A DNA stretch of 12,615 bases from JALQUL01 sp964556425 (GCA_964556425.1 CAZKWC010000078.1:1-12615), one strand, 5' to 3'; positions 1 to 7,293 are shown, counted from the stretch's first letter. The notes: generated by a model not told the origin, from the letters alone. Program-made: numbers and translations.

Positions 1-245
1 AGGGAGAGAATGAAACTTACTATCATGTTTCCTAGCCCAGCGATTATTGGTACACGAAAACTGATACCAAAAGCACCTGCTCCAATAAGGCTTAGACCTA
101 TGAAAGCTGCAATTGGTGGGATTGCAGCGAGGTAAACAAGGTAATTCTTGTAAATGGATGCAATACTACTTTGCTCTCCCGCAATCACCGCCCAAGTTTC
201 TTTGGGTTTAAGTACAATTTCCATTGCACGTTCAACTAAGTTCAT
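1..245 (-). CDS. YIP1-family inner-membrane protein, 5' part only
   Basis: The reading frame starts at the ATG at 245-243 and runs off the left edge, so about 81 N-terminal residues are visible. They begin MNLVERAMEIVLKPKETW, followed by a short polar stretch and then hydrophobic segments (about residues 30-48 and 55-80) rich in Ala, Ile and Gly. This opening (LVERA, then LKPKETW) and the membrane-rich continuation match what I know of bacterial YIP1-domain proteins of about 200 residues, whose role is unknown. A strong Shine-Dalgarno lies 5 bases ahead of the start, which supports the start choice. The gene is transcribed away from metC. Function cannot be stated beyond a multi-pass membrane protein. 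Confidence 0.75.
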   Translation of the reverse strand, partial: MNLVERAMEIVLKPKETWAVIAGEQSSIASIYKNYLVYLAAIPPIAAFIGLSLIGAGAFGISFRVPIIAGLGNMIVSFILS

Positions 246-250
246 GGCTC

Positions 251-258
251 ACTCCTTC
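251..258 (-). promoter_or_regulatory. Ribosome binding site of the YIP1-family gene
   Basis: Read on the minus strand, GAAGGAGT lies 5 bases before the ATG at 245. It is one of only two clear Shine-Dalgarno sequences ahead of genes in this window, so it fixes the start of the partial gene. Confidence 0.7.
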
Positions 259-396
259 ATATAAAACATACAAAAATCGGATCCTCTTTGGAAAACTCAG
301 CAAAAAAACTAAATTTTGTAATATTAGTTGATTTGGTTTAAAACATCCCGATTCCCAAAAATTAATATTTTATTACGTATTTTTACTAAAAATGCA

Positions 397-437
397 AATT
401 TATTAAAAAAGAAAAATAATAATATTTTTAATAAATT
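397..437. repeat. 13-bp perfect inverted repeat, all A/T
   Basis: AATTTATTAAAAA at 397-409 is the exact reverse complement of the bases at 425-437, with 15 bases between. Both arms consist only of A and T in a region that is nearly all A/T, so a chance match of this length is plausible. It could equally be a bent or easily melted segment upstream of the YIP1-family gene. Confidence 0.4.
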
Positions 438-750
438 GATTGAATAGTATAGATACGCCTAATAGTAGCGAAAATAGTTATGATAAATAATAGAAGTTCA
501 AATCAAGTAGCATACTCAATACTAAAGATAGAAATTTTCCAGTGGCGTTTATTCAACACTAATCGGTCAAGCTATATTTGCTTGTTGCATAGTTGGAACG
601 GATAAAGCAGTACAAAATATTGTCACTAGAAGAGTACTTTAGATTTTTGGTTAAAAATGAAATCCAAAGTGTGCATAGCTATTCACACAAGCTACAAATC
701 AAGAAAAAACTGAATTAAGTTTCAACCCCGAGTCAAAATCCAGCATCAAC

Positions 751-779
751 TAGACGATTGAAACCCACTGGGCTAAAAT
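751..779 (+). promoter_or_regulatory. Possible sigma-70 promoter for metC
   Basis: TAGACG at 751-756 (4 of 6 matches to TTGACA) and TAAAAT at 774-779 (5 of 6 to TATAAT) are separated by 17 bases. Transcription would start near 786 and give a leader of about 30 bases before the ATG at 816. No Shine-Dalgarno is visible in that leader. The -35 is mediocre, so this is a candidate only. Confidence 0.35.
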
Positions 780-815
780 CATTTTTTTAATTCCACTATT
801 CACACCGTATTTGTT

Positions 816-2048
816 ATGAGCCACAATTCTATGTCCAGCCCAATACCTGCTATTAATACCGAGCTCATACATCATTCTTATGTGCCCCCCGCCGATTTTG
901 CTGCCCCACAACCAGCAGTGCAAAAGGCGTCTACGGTTTTTTTCCCTAATGTAGCGGCTATGCGAAGCCGTCAATGGCAAGATAAATCAGCCTACACCTA
1001 TGGCTTGCACGGCACGCCTAATAGTTATTTACTCGAGGAAAAAATCGCCACCCTAGAAGGAGCTAAATACTGCGTGTTGACGCCTAGTGGTTTGTCGGCT
1101 TTATCATTAGTCAATTTAGCCATATTAAAAACCGGTGATCAGGTTTTAATTCCAGATAATATTTATGGTCCAAACAAAGCCATGTTAAGCGGGCAGCTTG
1201 CTTCTTTTGGTATTACTTGGGATGTTTACGACCCCTTAAACCCACAAGATTTAGCCCAAAAAATAACTACAGCTACTCGGTTAGTTTGGTTAGAGGCTGC
1301 TGGTTCGGTAACTCTAGAATTCCCAGACCTCATCGGTTTAGTAACGGTTTGCAAAGAAAAATCAGTGCTTTGTGCACTCGATAATACTTGGGGTGCAGGT
1401 TTGGCCTTTAATGCCTTTGATTTGGGCAATGGCTTAGGTATTGATTTTACCGCCCATGCCTTAACCAAATACCCCAGTGGTGGTGGTGATGTGTTAATGG
1501 GCAGTGTTTGCACTCGTGAACTAGCCCTGCACCGCAAAATTGTTAATTGCCATATGCACCTAGGTATTGGTGTGGGAGCTAACGATGTAGAGGCGGTTCA
1601 GCGTGGTTTACCCTCTATTGTGCTACGTTACCAAGCCCACGATTTGGCATCTAGGCAGTTGGCTTTGTGGGCCACTACACAAACTGCTTTTGTGCAAGTC
1701 TTGCATCCTAGTTTACCTAATTCTCCTGGTCACCAACATTGGAAAGCACTTTGCACCGATGCCATTGGCAAAGCCGCAGGTATGTTTTCTGTGGTGTTTG
1801 ACGCCAATGTTCCTAGCGCTCAAGTCGATGCCTTCTGCGACGCTTTAAAGCTATTTAAACTAGGTTATAGCTGGGCTGGCCCCGTCAGTTTGGTAGTGCC
1901 TTACGACTTGCCTAGTATGCGCAGTTTAAAGAGCAGTCCTATTCGTGAAGGTGTCTTGGTGCGCTTTTGTATTGGCCTAGAGGCAGTGCAAGATTTACAA
2001 CAAGATTTAGCCAATGCTTTAAAAATAGCGGGTTTTAGCGTCATTTAA
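816..2048 (+). CDS. metC: Cystathionine beta-lyase, PLP-dependent (Cys/Met metabolism family)
   Basis: The 410-residue product belongs to the Cys/Met-metabolism PLP enzymes (fold type I). The expected reaction is cleavage of cystathionine to homocysteine, pyruvate and ammonia in methionine synthesis in the cytoplasm. Visible landmarks are: the cofactor-phosphate region AYTYGLHGTP around residues 59-68; TPSGLSAL around 89-96; EAAGSVTLEFPD around 160-171; the cofactor aspartate in LDNTW at Asp189; the Schiff-base lysine Lys218 in HALTKYPSGGGD; and a C-terminal VRFCIGLE, whose Arg383 should bind the substrate carboxylate. The opening (LIHHSYVPPADF, then QPAVQKASTVFFP) and the length fit the betaproteobacterial MetC type. 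Two in-frame ATGs lie at 816 and 831 and neither has a Shine-Dalgarno; I keep the first. The gene stands alone and ends in a terminator. Cystathionine gamma-synthase or another family member is a less likely alternative. Confidence 0.85.
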   Translation: MSHNSMSSPIPAINTELIHHSYVPPADFAAPQPAVQKASTVFFPNVAAMRSRQWQDKSAYTYGLHGTPNSYLLEEKIATLEGAKYCVLTPSGLSALSLVNLAILKTGDQVLIPDNIYGPNKAMLSGQLASFGITWDVYDPLNPQDLAQKITTATRLVWLEAAGSVTLEFPDLIGLVTVCKEKSVLCALDNTWGAGLAFNAFDLGNGLGIDFTAHALTKYPSGGGDVLMGSVCTRELALHRKIVNCHMHLGIGVGANDVEAVQRGLPSIVLRYQAHDLASRQLALWATTQTAFVQVLHPSLPNSPGHQHWKALCTDAIGKAAGMFSVVFDANVPSAQVDAFCDALKLFKLGYSWAGPVSLVVPYDLPSMRSLKSSPIREGVLVRFCIGLEAVQDLQQDLANALKIAGFSVI

Positions 2049-2067
2049 AGCCAATATAACTAAAAAT

Positions 2068-2095
2068 GAGCACTTATAACACAGTGCTCTTTTTT
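2068..2095 (+). terminator. Intrinsic terminator after metC
   Basis: GAGCACT at 2068-2074 pairs perfectly with AGTGCTC at 2083-2089 over an 8-base loop, and six T residues follow at 2090-2095. It lies 20 bases past the metC stop and isolates metC from the efflux operon. Confidence 0.85.
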
Positions 2096-2116
2096 AAAAT
2101 TAAAATACTTGCCTAA

Positions 2117-2142
2117 GCAATAATTGTTTGTACAATCATTGC
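2117..2142. promoter_or_regulatory. Palindromic operator candidate for the MarR-family regulator
   Basis: The left arm GCAATAATTGT (2117-2127) and the right arm ACAATCATTGC (2132-2142) are reverse complements at 10 of 11 positions, around a 4-base centre TTGT. Size and symmetry fit a MarR dimer site, and it lies 66 bases before the marR-like start, beyond the metC terminator. The bases TTGTAC at 2128-2133 inside it could be a -35 element, with an A/T-rich -10 around 2151-2157, so bound regulator would block the promoter. Extra GCAAT half-sites occur at 2141-2145 and 2147-2151. Binding is inferred. Confidence 0.6.
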
Positions 2143-2208
2143 AATAGCAATTAAATAATTTAAAAATATTGCAGTACTTTTGGGCCTTTAGCCCCCCATT
2201 TTTATCTC

Positions 2209-2667
2209 ATGATTCAATTTTACGACCCCAATAATTACCAACCCGAAAGCAGTATTGCTTATCTAATGAAGCAAATCTTGCTAACTACCAGTCAGCAAGT
2301 CGAGTCACTAATAGAGCACACCGGGCTAACTGATGCCCAATGGATTCCCATTTTTAAACTACTGCATTGCCAACAATGCACCGCAGCTGATTTAGCTCGT
2401 CAATGCAACCTAGATGCTGGCGCAATGACCCGAAAGTTAGACAGGTTAGAAGCCAAAGGCCTCATTCAGCGTCAACGCTCCGGGACCGATAGGCGAGTGA
2501 TTTATATTTCATTAACTCAGACGGGAATAGAAGCGGCGCAGCAAATTCCGCAGTTATTAAGCACGGTACAAAATGCCCATTTAAAAGATTTTTCACAAGC
2601 TGAGTTTGATCAATTGAGTTCGTTTTTAAATCGAATTTTAAAAAATGCGCAAGACCAGCAAAGCTAA
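2209..2667 (+). CDS. MarR-family transcriptional regulator of the efflux operon
   Basis: This 152-residue protein has the usual MarR length and layout. A helical N-terminal part (about 12-50) is followed by a winged helix: TAADLARQCNLDAGAMTRKL around 58-77 holds the helix-turn-helix. The wing QRQRSGTDRRVIYISLT lies around 87-103 with the conserved Asp-Arg-Arg. A C-terminal dimerisation helix spans about 106-147. MarR proteins usually repress neighbouring genes until a small ligand or oxidant releases them. Here the gene is first in a run with an outer-membrane factor, EmrA and EmrB genes, so it most likely represses that operon and itself through the palindrome at 2117-2142. Three cysteines lie near or in the DNA-binding domain (Cys54, Cys57, Cys66; the first two form CQQC), so redox sensing is possible but unproven. 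The start has no Shine-Dalgarno; the YDPNNYQPE opening resembles related regulators and supports it. Confidence 0.85.
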   Translation: MIQFYDPNNYQPESSIAYLMKQILLTTSQQVESLIEHTGLTDAQWIPIFKLLHCQQCTAADLARQCNLDAGAMTRKLDRLEAKGLIQRQRSGTDRRVIYISLTQTGIEAAQQIPQLLSTVQNAHLKDFSQAEFDQLSSFLNRILKNAQDQQS

Positions 2668-2692
2668 AAAAGTAAGTAAAAACGACTGATAT

Positions 2693-2711
2693 GAATCAAA
2701 AAATTTGATTC
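2693..2711. repeat. 19-bp perfect palindrome between marR and the outer-membrane factor gene
   Basis: GAATCAAA (2693-2700) and TTTGATTC (2704-2711) are exact reverse complements around AAA, with four T residues after. The stem has only two G/C pairs and the T run is short, so it would be a poor terminator at most. It lies 25 bases past the marR stop and 26 before the next start. It may be a second regulator site, a partial attenuator or an mRNA processing hairpin. Confidence 0.5.
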
Positions 2712-2727
2712 TTTTAAACTGATTGAC

Positions 2728-2733
2728 TAGAGG
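2728..2733 (+). promoter_or_regulatory. Ribosome binding site setting the start of the outer-membrane factor gene
   Basis: TAGAGG at 2728-2733 lies four bases before the ATG at 2738. This favours that ATG over the in-frame TTG at 2723, which lies upstream of the Shine-Dalgarno itself. Confidence 0.55.
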
Positions 2734-2737
2734 TTTT

Positions 2738-4261
2738 ATGACGCAACAATTGTTCAAACCAGAAAATTTACCCACTCAAAAAAGTGGCCAAAAAAAATAC
2801 TTAACACCTGATTGGGTATTGGCTTTAGCGCTACTAAGCAGTCTTAGCGGCTGTGCTAGTTTTTCGGGTGTGAATCCATTTGCACAGCTTAAGTTGCCGG
2901 CGGCTTTATCCTCAAACGAATCTAGTGAAGCTAGTTTTGCACTGCTCCAAGATACTACTACAACTGAGTCAGTCGTAAAACCTAGTAGTGTGCAATTGCA
3001 AAATTGGTTGGGTTTTAAAGATGCTCAACTCAATCAATTAATTGACTTGGCCCTCAAGCAAAATCCCAATATGGCCATTGCCCAGGCGCGTATCCGTAAA
3101 GCTCAATCGGCTTTAGGCATTTTAGGTCAAAGCCAAAATATCAATGCTACAGGCTCTTTTGATGCAACCCGTCAGTTGTTTAGTGAGAATGCTATTTATC
3201 CACCTCCGATTGCTGGTTCAGTTTTAACTACCAGCACGCTACAAGCGGCATTTAGCTGGGAACTCGACTTTTTTGGCAAACAAAAAGCCTTATTAAATGC
3301 AGGCGGCGCACAAGTACAAGTGGCTCAAGCAGAATTAAAAGCAGCTCAATTAGGTTTGTCGGCTCAAGTAGCCAAGTCTTATTTAGCCCTCGTTAAAATC
3401 GAATTATTGCAACAAAATTATTTAGCCACTACAGAGCTAATTACCCAGCAAGAAAATTTACTTTCACAACGTATAAAAGCGGGCATAGATAACCAAGCTG
3501 AGCTGTTTAAAACTCAAGCCAGTAAAGCAGAGTTGCAATACAAATTAGCCGTTTTGCAAGAACAAAAACAAGCGCTAAGACATGTGCTAGCCGCACTTAC
3601 CGCACAACCCGAAAGTGCACTTGTTATTCAAATTAACACCAATACTTTTGTAGAGCAAGCTAAAAAAATCAATAGCCAAGCCAGCCAGCTGTATTTAGAT
3701 GAACTCGCCAATCGTCCCGATATTCAAGTAGCAAAATGGCGGGTAGAGGCCAGCAACTCCGATATTAAAGCCACTAAAGCACAGTTTTATCCCAATATTA
3801 ATTTAGTAGGTTTCTTGGGTTTAAGCAGTATTGGTTTAAGCCAACTGTTTGATTCTGGCAGTAGCCAAGTGGGCGTTGGCCCTGCAGTGCGTTTACCCTT
3901 GTTTGACGGTGGCCGTTTAAGAGCCTATTTAGGTGGTAAAACTGCAGATTTTGATATAGCCCTAGAGTCGTATAACAGTGTGTTATTAGAGGCCGTTAAA
4001 GAAGCCTCCGAGCCTATTAGTACTGCCCAAGCCATAGTGCAACAACAAAACGCTCAACAACAGTTATTGAGCCATTTGCAACAGGCTTATGAATTGGCTA
4101 ATCAACGCTATCAATCGGGACTTAATAACCGTTTAATTGTGTTAAGCAGTCAAGGCCAGTTGCAAGAGGCAAAAAGAGCGCAAATTGAGCTTCAAATAAA
4201 AGTGCTAGACAATCAAATCCAATTGGTAAAAGCCTTTGGTGGTGTAAGACCATCTTCTTAA
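2738..4261 (+). CDS. Outer-membrane efflux lipoprotein, NodT/OprM type (TolC superfamily)
   Basis: Starting at the ATG at 2738 the product has 507 residues. It begins with a rather long N-terminal stretch of about 22 residues, then a hydrophobic signal segment ending in the lipobox LSGC, so Cys39 should be lipidated and the protein anchored in the outer membrane. Two outer-membrane efflux repeats follow, roughly residues 85-290 and 305-500. They show typical long Ala/Gln/Leu-rich coiled helices, the strand segment SWELDFFGKQKAL in the first repeat, and LANRPDIQVAKWRVEASNSDIKATKA followed by FYPNI in the second. Members trimerise into the channel through which tripartite pumps release substrates. 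It lies between the regulator and the EmrA/EmrB genes, so it is very likely the dedicated exit duct for that pump. An internal 7-bp hairpin follows its stop codon. Confidence 0.88.
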   Translation: MTQQLFKPENLPTQKSGQKKYLTPDWVLALALLSSLSGCASFSGVNPFAQLKLPAALSSNESSEASFALLQDTTTTESVVKPSSVQLQNWLGFKDAQLNQLIDLALKQNPNMAIAQARIRKAQSALGILGQSQNINATGSFDATRQLFSENAIYPPPIAGSVLTTSTLQAAFSWELDFFGKQKALLNAGGAQVQVAQAELKAAQLGLSAQVAKSYLALVKIELLQQNYLATTELITQQENLLSQRIKAGIDNQAELFKTQASKAELQYKLAVLQEQKQALRHVLAALTAQPESALVIQINTNTFVEQAKKINSQASQLYLDELANRPDIQVAKWRVEASNSDIKATKAQFYPNINLVGFLGLSSIGLSQLFDSGSSQVGVGPAVRLPLFDGGRLRAYLGGKTADFDIALESYNSVLLEAVKEASEPISTAQAIVQQQNAQQQLLSHLQQAYELANQRYQSGLNNRLIVLSSQGQLQEAKRAQIELQIKVLDNQIQLVKAFGGVRPSS

Positions 4262-4303
4262 TTGGCACTTTTTTGTATTTTTCAAATTCATCAATAGCCA
4301 ATT
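4260..4303 (+). repeat. Inverted repeat at the junction of the outer-membrane factor and emrA genes
   Basis: AATTGGC at 4260-4266 (overlapping the stop codon) is the exact reverse complement of GCCAATT at 4297-4303, with 30 bases between. In the mRNA this could form a long-looped hairpin in the 89-base gap before emrA. No T run follows, so it is not a terminator. It may be chance. Confidence 0.3.
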
Positions 4304-4350
4304 CAAGCACTATTAATTTCAATTCAATTTAACAAAAAAATACCAATATT

Positions 4351-5610
4351 ATGAGTACCACTACTATCAACGCATTGCCCGATCAAGCCGGTAATCCCAA
4401 ACGTAAAAAAGCCCTCACCATTATTTCAATTGTGGTTTTATTAGGACTTGCTTATGGTGCTTACGAATGGTTTATTGGCCGTAACCAAGAACTCACCGAT
4501 AACGCTTATGTACAAGCCAATGTGATTCAAATTACACCGCAAATTGGTGGCACGGTTATATCGGTAGCTGCCGATGACACTGACTATGTACAAGCTGGTC
4601 AAGTGTTAGTGCAGTTAGACCCGAGTGATGCTAAAACTGCTCTAGAACAAGCTCAGGCCAACTTGGCTCAAGCAGTGCGACAAGTCAGGGGTGTTTATGC
4701 CAACAATAACACCCTACAAGCACAATTAGCCGTGCGTCAAGCCGATATTGCCAAAGCTCAAACCGAGGTGGCCCGGGCTCAAGAAGATGTCAGCAGGCGA
4801 CAGGCCTTGGTGGCTACCGGTGCGGTTTCTAAAGAAGAATTAGCACATGCCAATAGTATGTTAATTAATGCAAAAAATAATTTAACAGCAGCCAATGCAG
4901 GTGTGAACGCTGCCAAGCAACAACTCAATAGCAACCAGTCCATGACAGATGGTACCAACGTGCAAACTCATCCTAATGTATTAATTGCTGCTGCTAAAGT
5001 AAAGGAAGCCTTTTTAGCCTTAAAACGCACCACTATAACTGCCCCTGCGAACGGTTATGTCGCTAAGCGCAGTATTCAAATTGGTCAACGCGTGCCTGCT
5101 GGTGTGCCTTTTATGGCAGTTATTCCATTACAAGATGTATGGGTAGATGCCAACTTTAAAGAAGTGCAATTACGTCAAATTAGAGTGGGTCAGCCCGTCA
5201 CTTTAATTGCTGATTTATATGGTAGCAAAGTAGAGTACAAGGGCAAGGTTTTAGGTTTAAGTGCAGGCACAGGCGCTGCTTTTTCATTATTGCCAGCACA
5301 AAACGCAACTGGTAATTGGATTAAAGTAGTACAACGTGTACCTGTGCGTATTGCCCTAGACCCACAACAAATCACCGAGCATCCACTGCGTGTGGGTCTC
5401 TCAATGGAAGCCATTGTGGATGTGACCAATCAATCCGGCGCAGCCGTTACCAACCCAGCAGCCAATGCAGTGCAATCGGCTAAAGCCAAGGCCATGAACG
5501 AGGCAAATGCCCAGCAAGTTCTTAGTTTTGACGCTCAAGCAGCGCAAGAAGTGCAAAAAATTATTGCGGCCAATTTAGGTGCTGGCGCTGCCAATCAATC
5601 GGTTCAATAA
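4351..5610 (+). CDS. emrA: EmrA-type periplasmic adaptor of an MFS tripartite efflux pump (HlyD family)
   Basis: The 419-residue product has one N-terminal membrane anchor (about 21-38) after a short basic cytoplasmic tail. The sequence TDNAYVQANVIQITPQIGG follows (about 49-67), which is typical of EmrA. The lipoyl-type halves are about 55-92 and 227-259 (ITAPANGYVAKR). An Ala/Gln-rich coiled-coil hairpin lies between them (about 95-195), and a beta-barrel domain spans about 262-356. The segment GTGAAFSLLPAQNATGNW (about 306-323), followed by KVVQRVPVRI, is a hallmark of EmrA proteins as I know them. It joins the inner-membrane pump to the outer-membrane channel and contributes to export of hydrophobic toxic compounds. 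The last 60 residues are Ala/Asn/Gln-rich and make it longer than E. coli EmrA. There is no clear Shine-Dalgarno. The stop is separated from emrB by one base. Confidence 0.92.
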   Translation: MSTTTINALPDQAGNPKRKKALTIISIVVLLGLAYGAYEWFIGRNQELTDNAYVQANVIQITPQIGGTVISVAADDTDYVQAGQVLVQLDPSDAKTALEQAQANLAQAVRQVRGVYANNNTLQAQLAVRQADIAKAQTEVARAQEDVSRRQALVATGAVSKEELAHANSMLINAKNNLTAANAGVNAAKQQLNSNQSMTDGTNVQTHPNVLIAAAKVKEAFLALKRTTITAPANGYVAKRSIQIGQRVPAGVPFMAVIPLQDVWVDANFKEVQLRQIRVGQPVTLIADLYGSKVEYKGKVLGLSAGTGAAFSLLPAQNATGNWIKVVQRVPVRIALDPQQITEHPLRVGLSMEAIVDVTNQSGAAVTNPAANAVQSAKAKAMNEANAQQVLSFDAQAAQEVQKIIAANLGAGAANQSVQ

Positions 5611-5611
5611 A

Positions 5612-7198
5612 ATGACCACTAACCGATTTATACCGCACCCTCCGCTAGAGGGGAGTGCACGCATGTGGGGTACTATCGCTTTGTCGGCGGCTACCTTTAT
5701 GAATGTGCTTGACTCCTCTATTGCCAATGTCTCATTACCAGCCATTGCCGGTGATTTAGGTGTGAGTCCCAATCAAGGCACATGGGTGATTACTAGTTTT
5801 GGTGTGGCCAATGCAATTGCCCTGCCTTTAACTGGTTGGCTGTCTCAACGCTTTGGACAAGTGCGCTTATTTGTCATGAGTGTCATACTGTTTGTCTTGG
5901 CTTCCTGGTTATGTGGCCTAGCCCCCAATATGGAATCCTTGATTGCTGCCAGGGCATTACAAGGTTTTGTGGCGGGCCCCATGATGCCATTGGCACAAGC
6001 TTTACTATTATCGAGTTACCCGCCTATTAAAGCGGGTATGGCAATGGCGATGTGGGCCATGACCACTTTAGTAGCGCCCGTTATTGGGCCCTTATTAGGT
6101 GGCTGGATTACTGACAATACCCATTGGGGTTGGATTTTTTATATCAACATACCAGTAGGATTTTTGGCGGCTTTTATTACCTGGGCCATTTTTAAAGACC
6201 GAGAAACCCCTATAAAACTTTTACCAATTGATAAAGTGGGTTTGTTTTTATTGGTTGTGTCCGTGGCCTCTTTGCAAATTATGCTAGATAAAGGCAAAGA
6301 ACTAGATTGGTTTCATTCCAATGAAATTATTACCTATGCAATAGTTTCTGCGATTGGATTTGCATTTTTCTTGGCTTGGGAGTTAACCGATGAACATCCT
6401 GTAGTGGACCTTAAATTGCTTAAAATTCGCAATTTTTGGACCGGTACATTAGCCATGTCAGTGGCCTATAGTTTGTTTATTGGTAACTTGGTTTTATTGC
6501 CACTTTGGTTGCAACAGTTTATGGGTTATACCTCTACCCAAGCGGGTATGTTAATGGCCCCGGTTGGTTTATTTGCGATTATTTTGTCACCTTTGGTGGG
6601 CAAAAATATCAATAAGTTTGACCCTCGTAGCCTCACTACGTTTGCTTTTATTGTGTTTGCCTTAGTCCTATGGATGCGCTCGCACTTTAATACGCAAACC
6701 GACTTTAATACCTTGATGTTTCCCACCATAGTGCAGGGTATAGCAGTAGCGTTTTTCTTTATACCACTTACCACTTTAACCTTGGGCGGTGTGCCACCAG
6801 AAAAAATAGCTTCTGCATCGGGCTTGTCTAGTTTTGTACGGATTGTAGGCGGCTCGTTTGGCACCTCTATTGCCATTACTATTTGGCAAAACAGGGCTAT
6901 CATGCACCATGCACATTTGGTAGAAAGTCTGCAACAAGGCAATAGCGTGGCAGTTAACACCCTTAATGGCTTAGTCGCCTCTGGTTTAAGCTATGAACAA
7001 GCTTTGGCATCGGTTAATCGCATAATAGATCAACAAGCCTTTACCCGTGCTGCCGATGATATCTTTTTAGCCTCATCTATTATTTTTATATGCTTAATAC
7101 CTTTGGTGTGGATAGCCAAACCTAAAAAAATAGTAGCTGCTAATACAGGCGGCCCCAACGCCAATTCTGGTGCTGATGCAGCAGCAGGGGCGCATTAG
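5612..7198 (+). CDS. emrB: EmrB-type drug:proton antiporter, MFS DHA2 family, 14 TM
   Basis: From the ATG at 5612 the product has 528 residues and about 14 hydrophobic segments. Visible family motifs are: LDSSIANVSLP in TM1 (about 33-43, antiporter motif D1 with the membrane-buried Asp34); GWLSQRFGQVRLF between TM2 and TM3 (about 75-87, motif A); ARALQGF in TM4 (about 113-119, Arg114); and the motif C-like TLVAPVIGPLLGGWITD in TM5 (about 152-168). These match EmrB/QacA pumps that expel uncouplers, antibiotics and dyes using the proton gradient. A GTG 33 bases upstream is in frame but lies inside emrA; the ATG one base after the emrA stop is the better start, and translation is probably coupled. 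The C-terminal tail is Gly/Ala/Asn-rich. Substrates cannot be read from sequence. Confidence 0.92.
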   Translation: MTTNRFIPHPPLEGSARMWGTIALSAATFMNVLDSSIANVSLPAIAGDLGVSPNQGTWVITSFGVANAIALPLTGWLSQRFGQVRLFVMSVILFVLASWLCGLAPNMESLIAARALQGFVAGPMMPLAQALLLSSYPPIKAGMAMAMWAMTTLVAPVIGPLLGGWITDNTHWGWIFYINIPVGFLAAFITWAIFKDRETPIKLLPIDKVGLFLLVVSVASLQIMLDKGKELDWFHSNEIITYAIVSAIGFAFFLAWELTDEHPVVDLKLLKIRNFWTGTLAMSVAYSLFIGNLVLLPLWLQQFMGYTSTQAGMLMAPVGLFAIILSPLVGKNINKFDPRSLTTFAFIVFALVLWMRSHFNTQTDFNTLMFPTIVQGIAVAFFFIPLTTLTLGGVPPEKIASASGLSSFVRIVGGSFGTSIAITIWQNRAIMHHAHLVESLQQGNSVAVNTLNGLVASGLSYEQALASVNRIIDQQAFTRAADDIFLASSIIFICLIPLVWIAKPKKIVAANTGGPNANSGADAAAGAH

Positions 7199-7242
7199 CT
7201 GTTAGATTACAGTTAATAAAAAAATATTCAAAAATACGGATT

Positions 7243-7293
7243 AAAAAAGGTCAACTCTAGGCAAGAAGTGCTTGTAAAGAGTTGGCTTTTTTT
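7243..7293. terminator. Bidirectional intrinsic terminator between emrB and the DUF1801 gene
   Basis: CAACTCT (7252-7258) pairs with AGAGTTG (7278-7284). The stem can extend by a T-G wobble (7251/7285) and a G-C pair (7250/7286). Within the loop CAAG (7262-7265) pairs with CTTG (7271-7274). Seven T residues follow at 7287-7293 and six A residues precede at 7243-7248, so it reads as a terminator on both strands. It lies between two convergent genes. Confidence 0.85.

Larger units (their letters stand above)
246..815. other. A/T-rich intergenic region without a recognisable gene
   Basis: This 570-base stretch separates two divergently transcribed genes, the YIP1-family gene and metC, so it should hold promoters for both. 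The part from about 300 to 480 is almost pure A/T and contains a 13-bp perfect inverted repeat. From about 480 to 740 the composition is less extreme, but every frame on both strands is interrupted and nothing recognisable can be read. A 7-bp inverted repeat, GTTTCAA at 719-725 and TTGAAAC at 758-764, lies near the proposed metC promoter. I see no tRNA or known riboswitch. Confidence 0.5.

Noticed and set aside
541..640. Short open stretch near 545-640 that might be a gene remnant
   Set aside because: Fewer than 30 codons without a start codon and without any resemblance I can name; not enough to call a pseudogene.
711..724. MetR-like box upstream of metC: TGAA and TTCA separated by 6 bases
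   Set aside because: The known MetR pattern has 5 bases between the halves. With this A/T-rich background and the wrong spacing it is not strong enough to call.
2182..2194. GGGC/GCCC hairpin just before the marR-like start, as an attenuator
   Set aside because: The stem has only four pairs and the following T run is interrupted and inside the start region; too weak to call.
2723..2737. TTG start five codons ahead of the outer-membrane factor ATG
   Set aside because: The only Shine-Dalgarno candidate lies downstream of the TTG and in front of the ATG at 2738.
5579..5611. GTG start for emrB inside the end of emrA
   Set aside because: No ribosome binding site, and the family N-terminus is well accounted for from the ATG one base after the emrA stop.
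6526..6960. Minus-strand frame of 144 codons inside emrB
   Set aside because: It is antisense to a conserved membrane transporter and its product resembles nothing I know; it is a shadow of the emrB reading frame.
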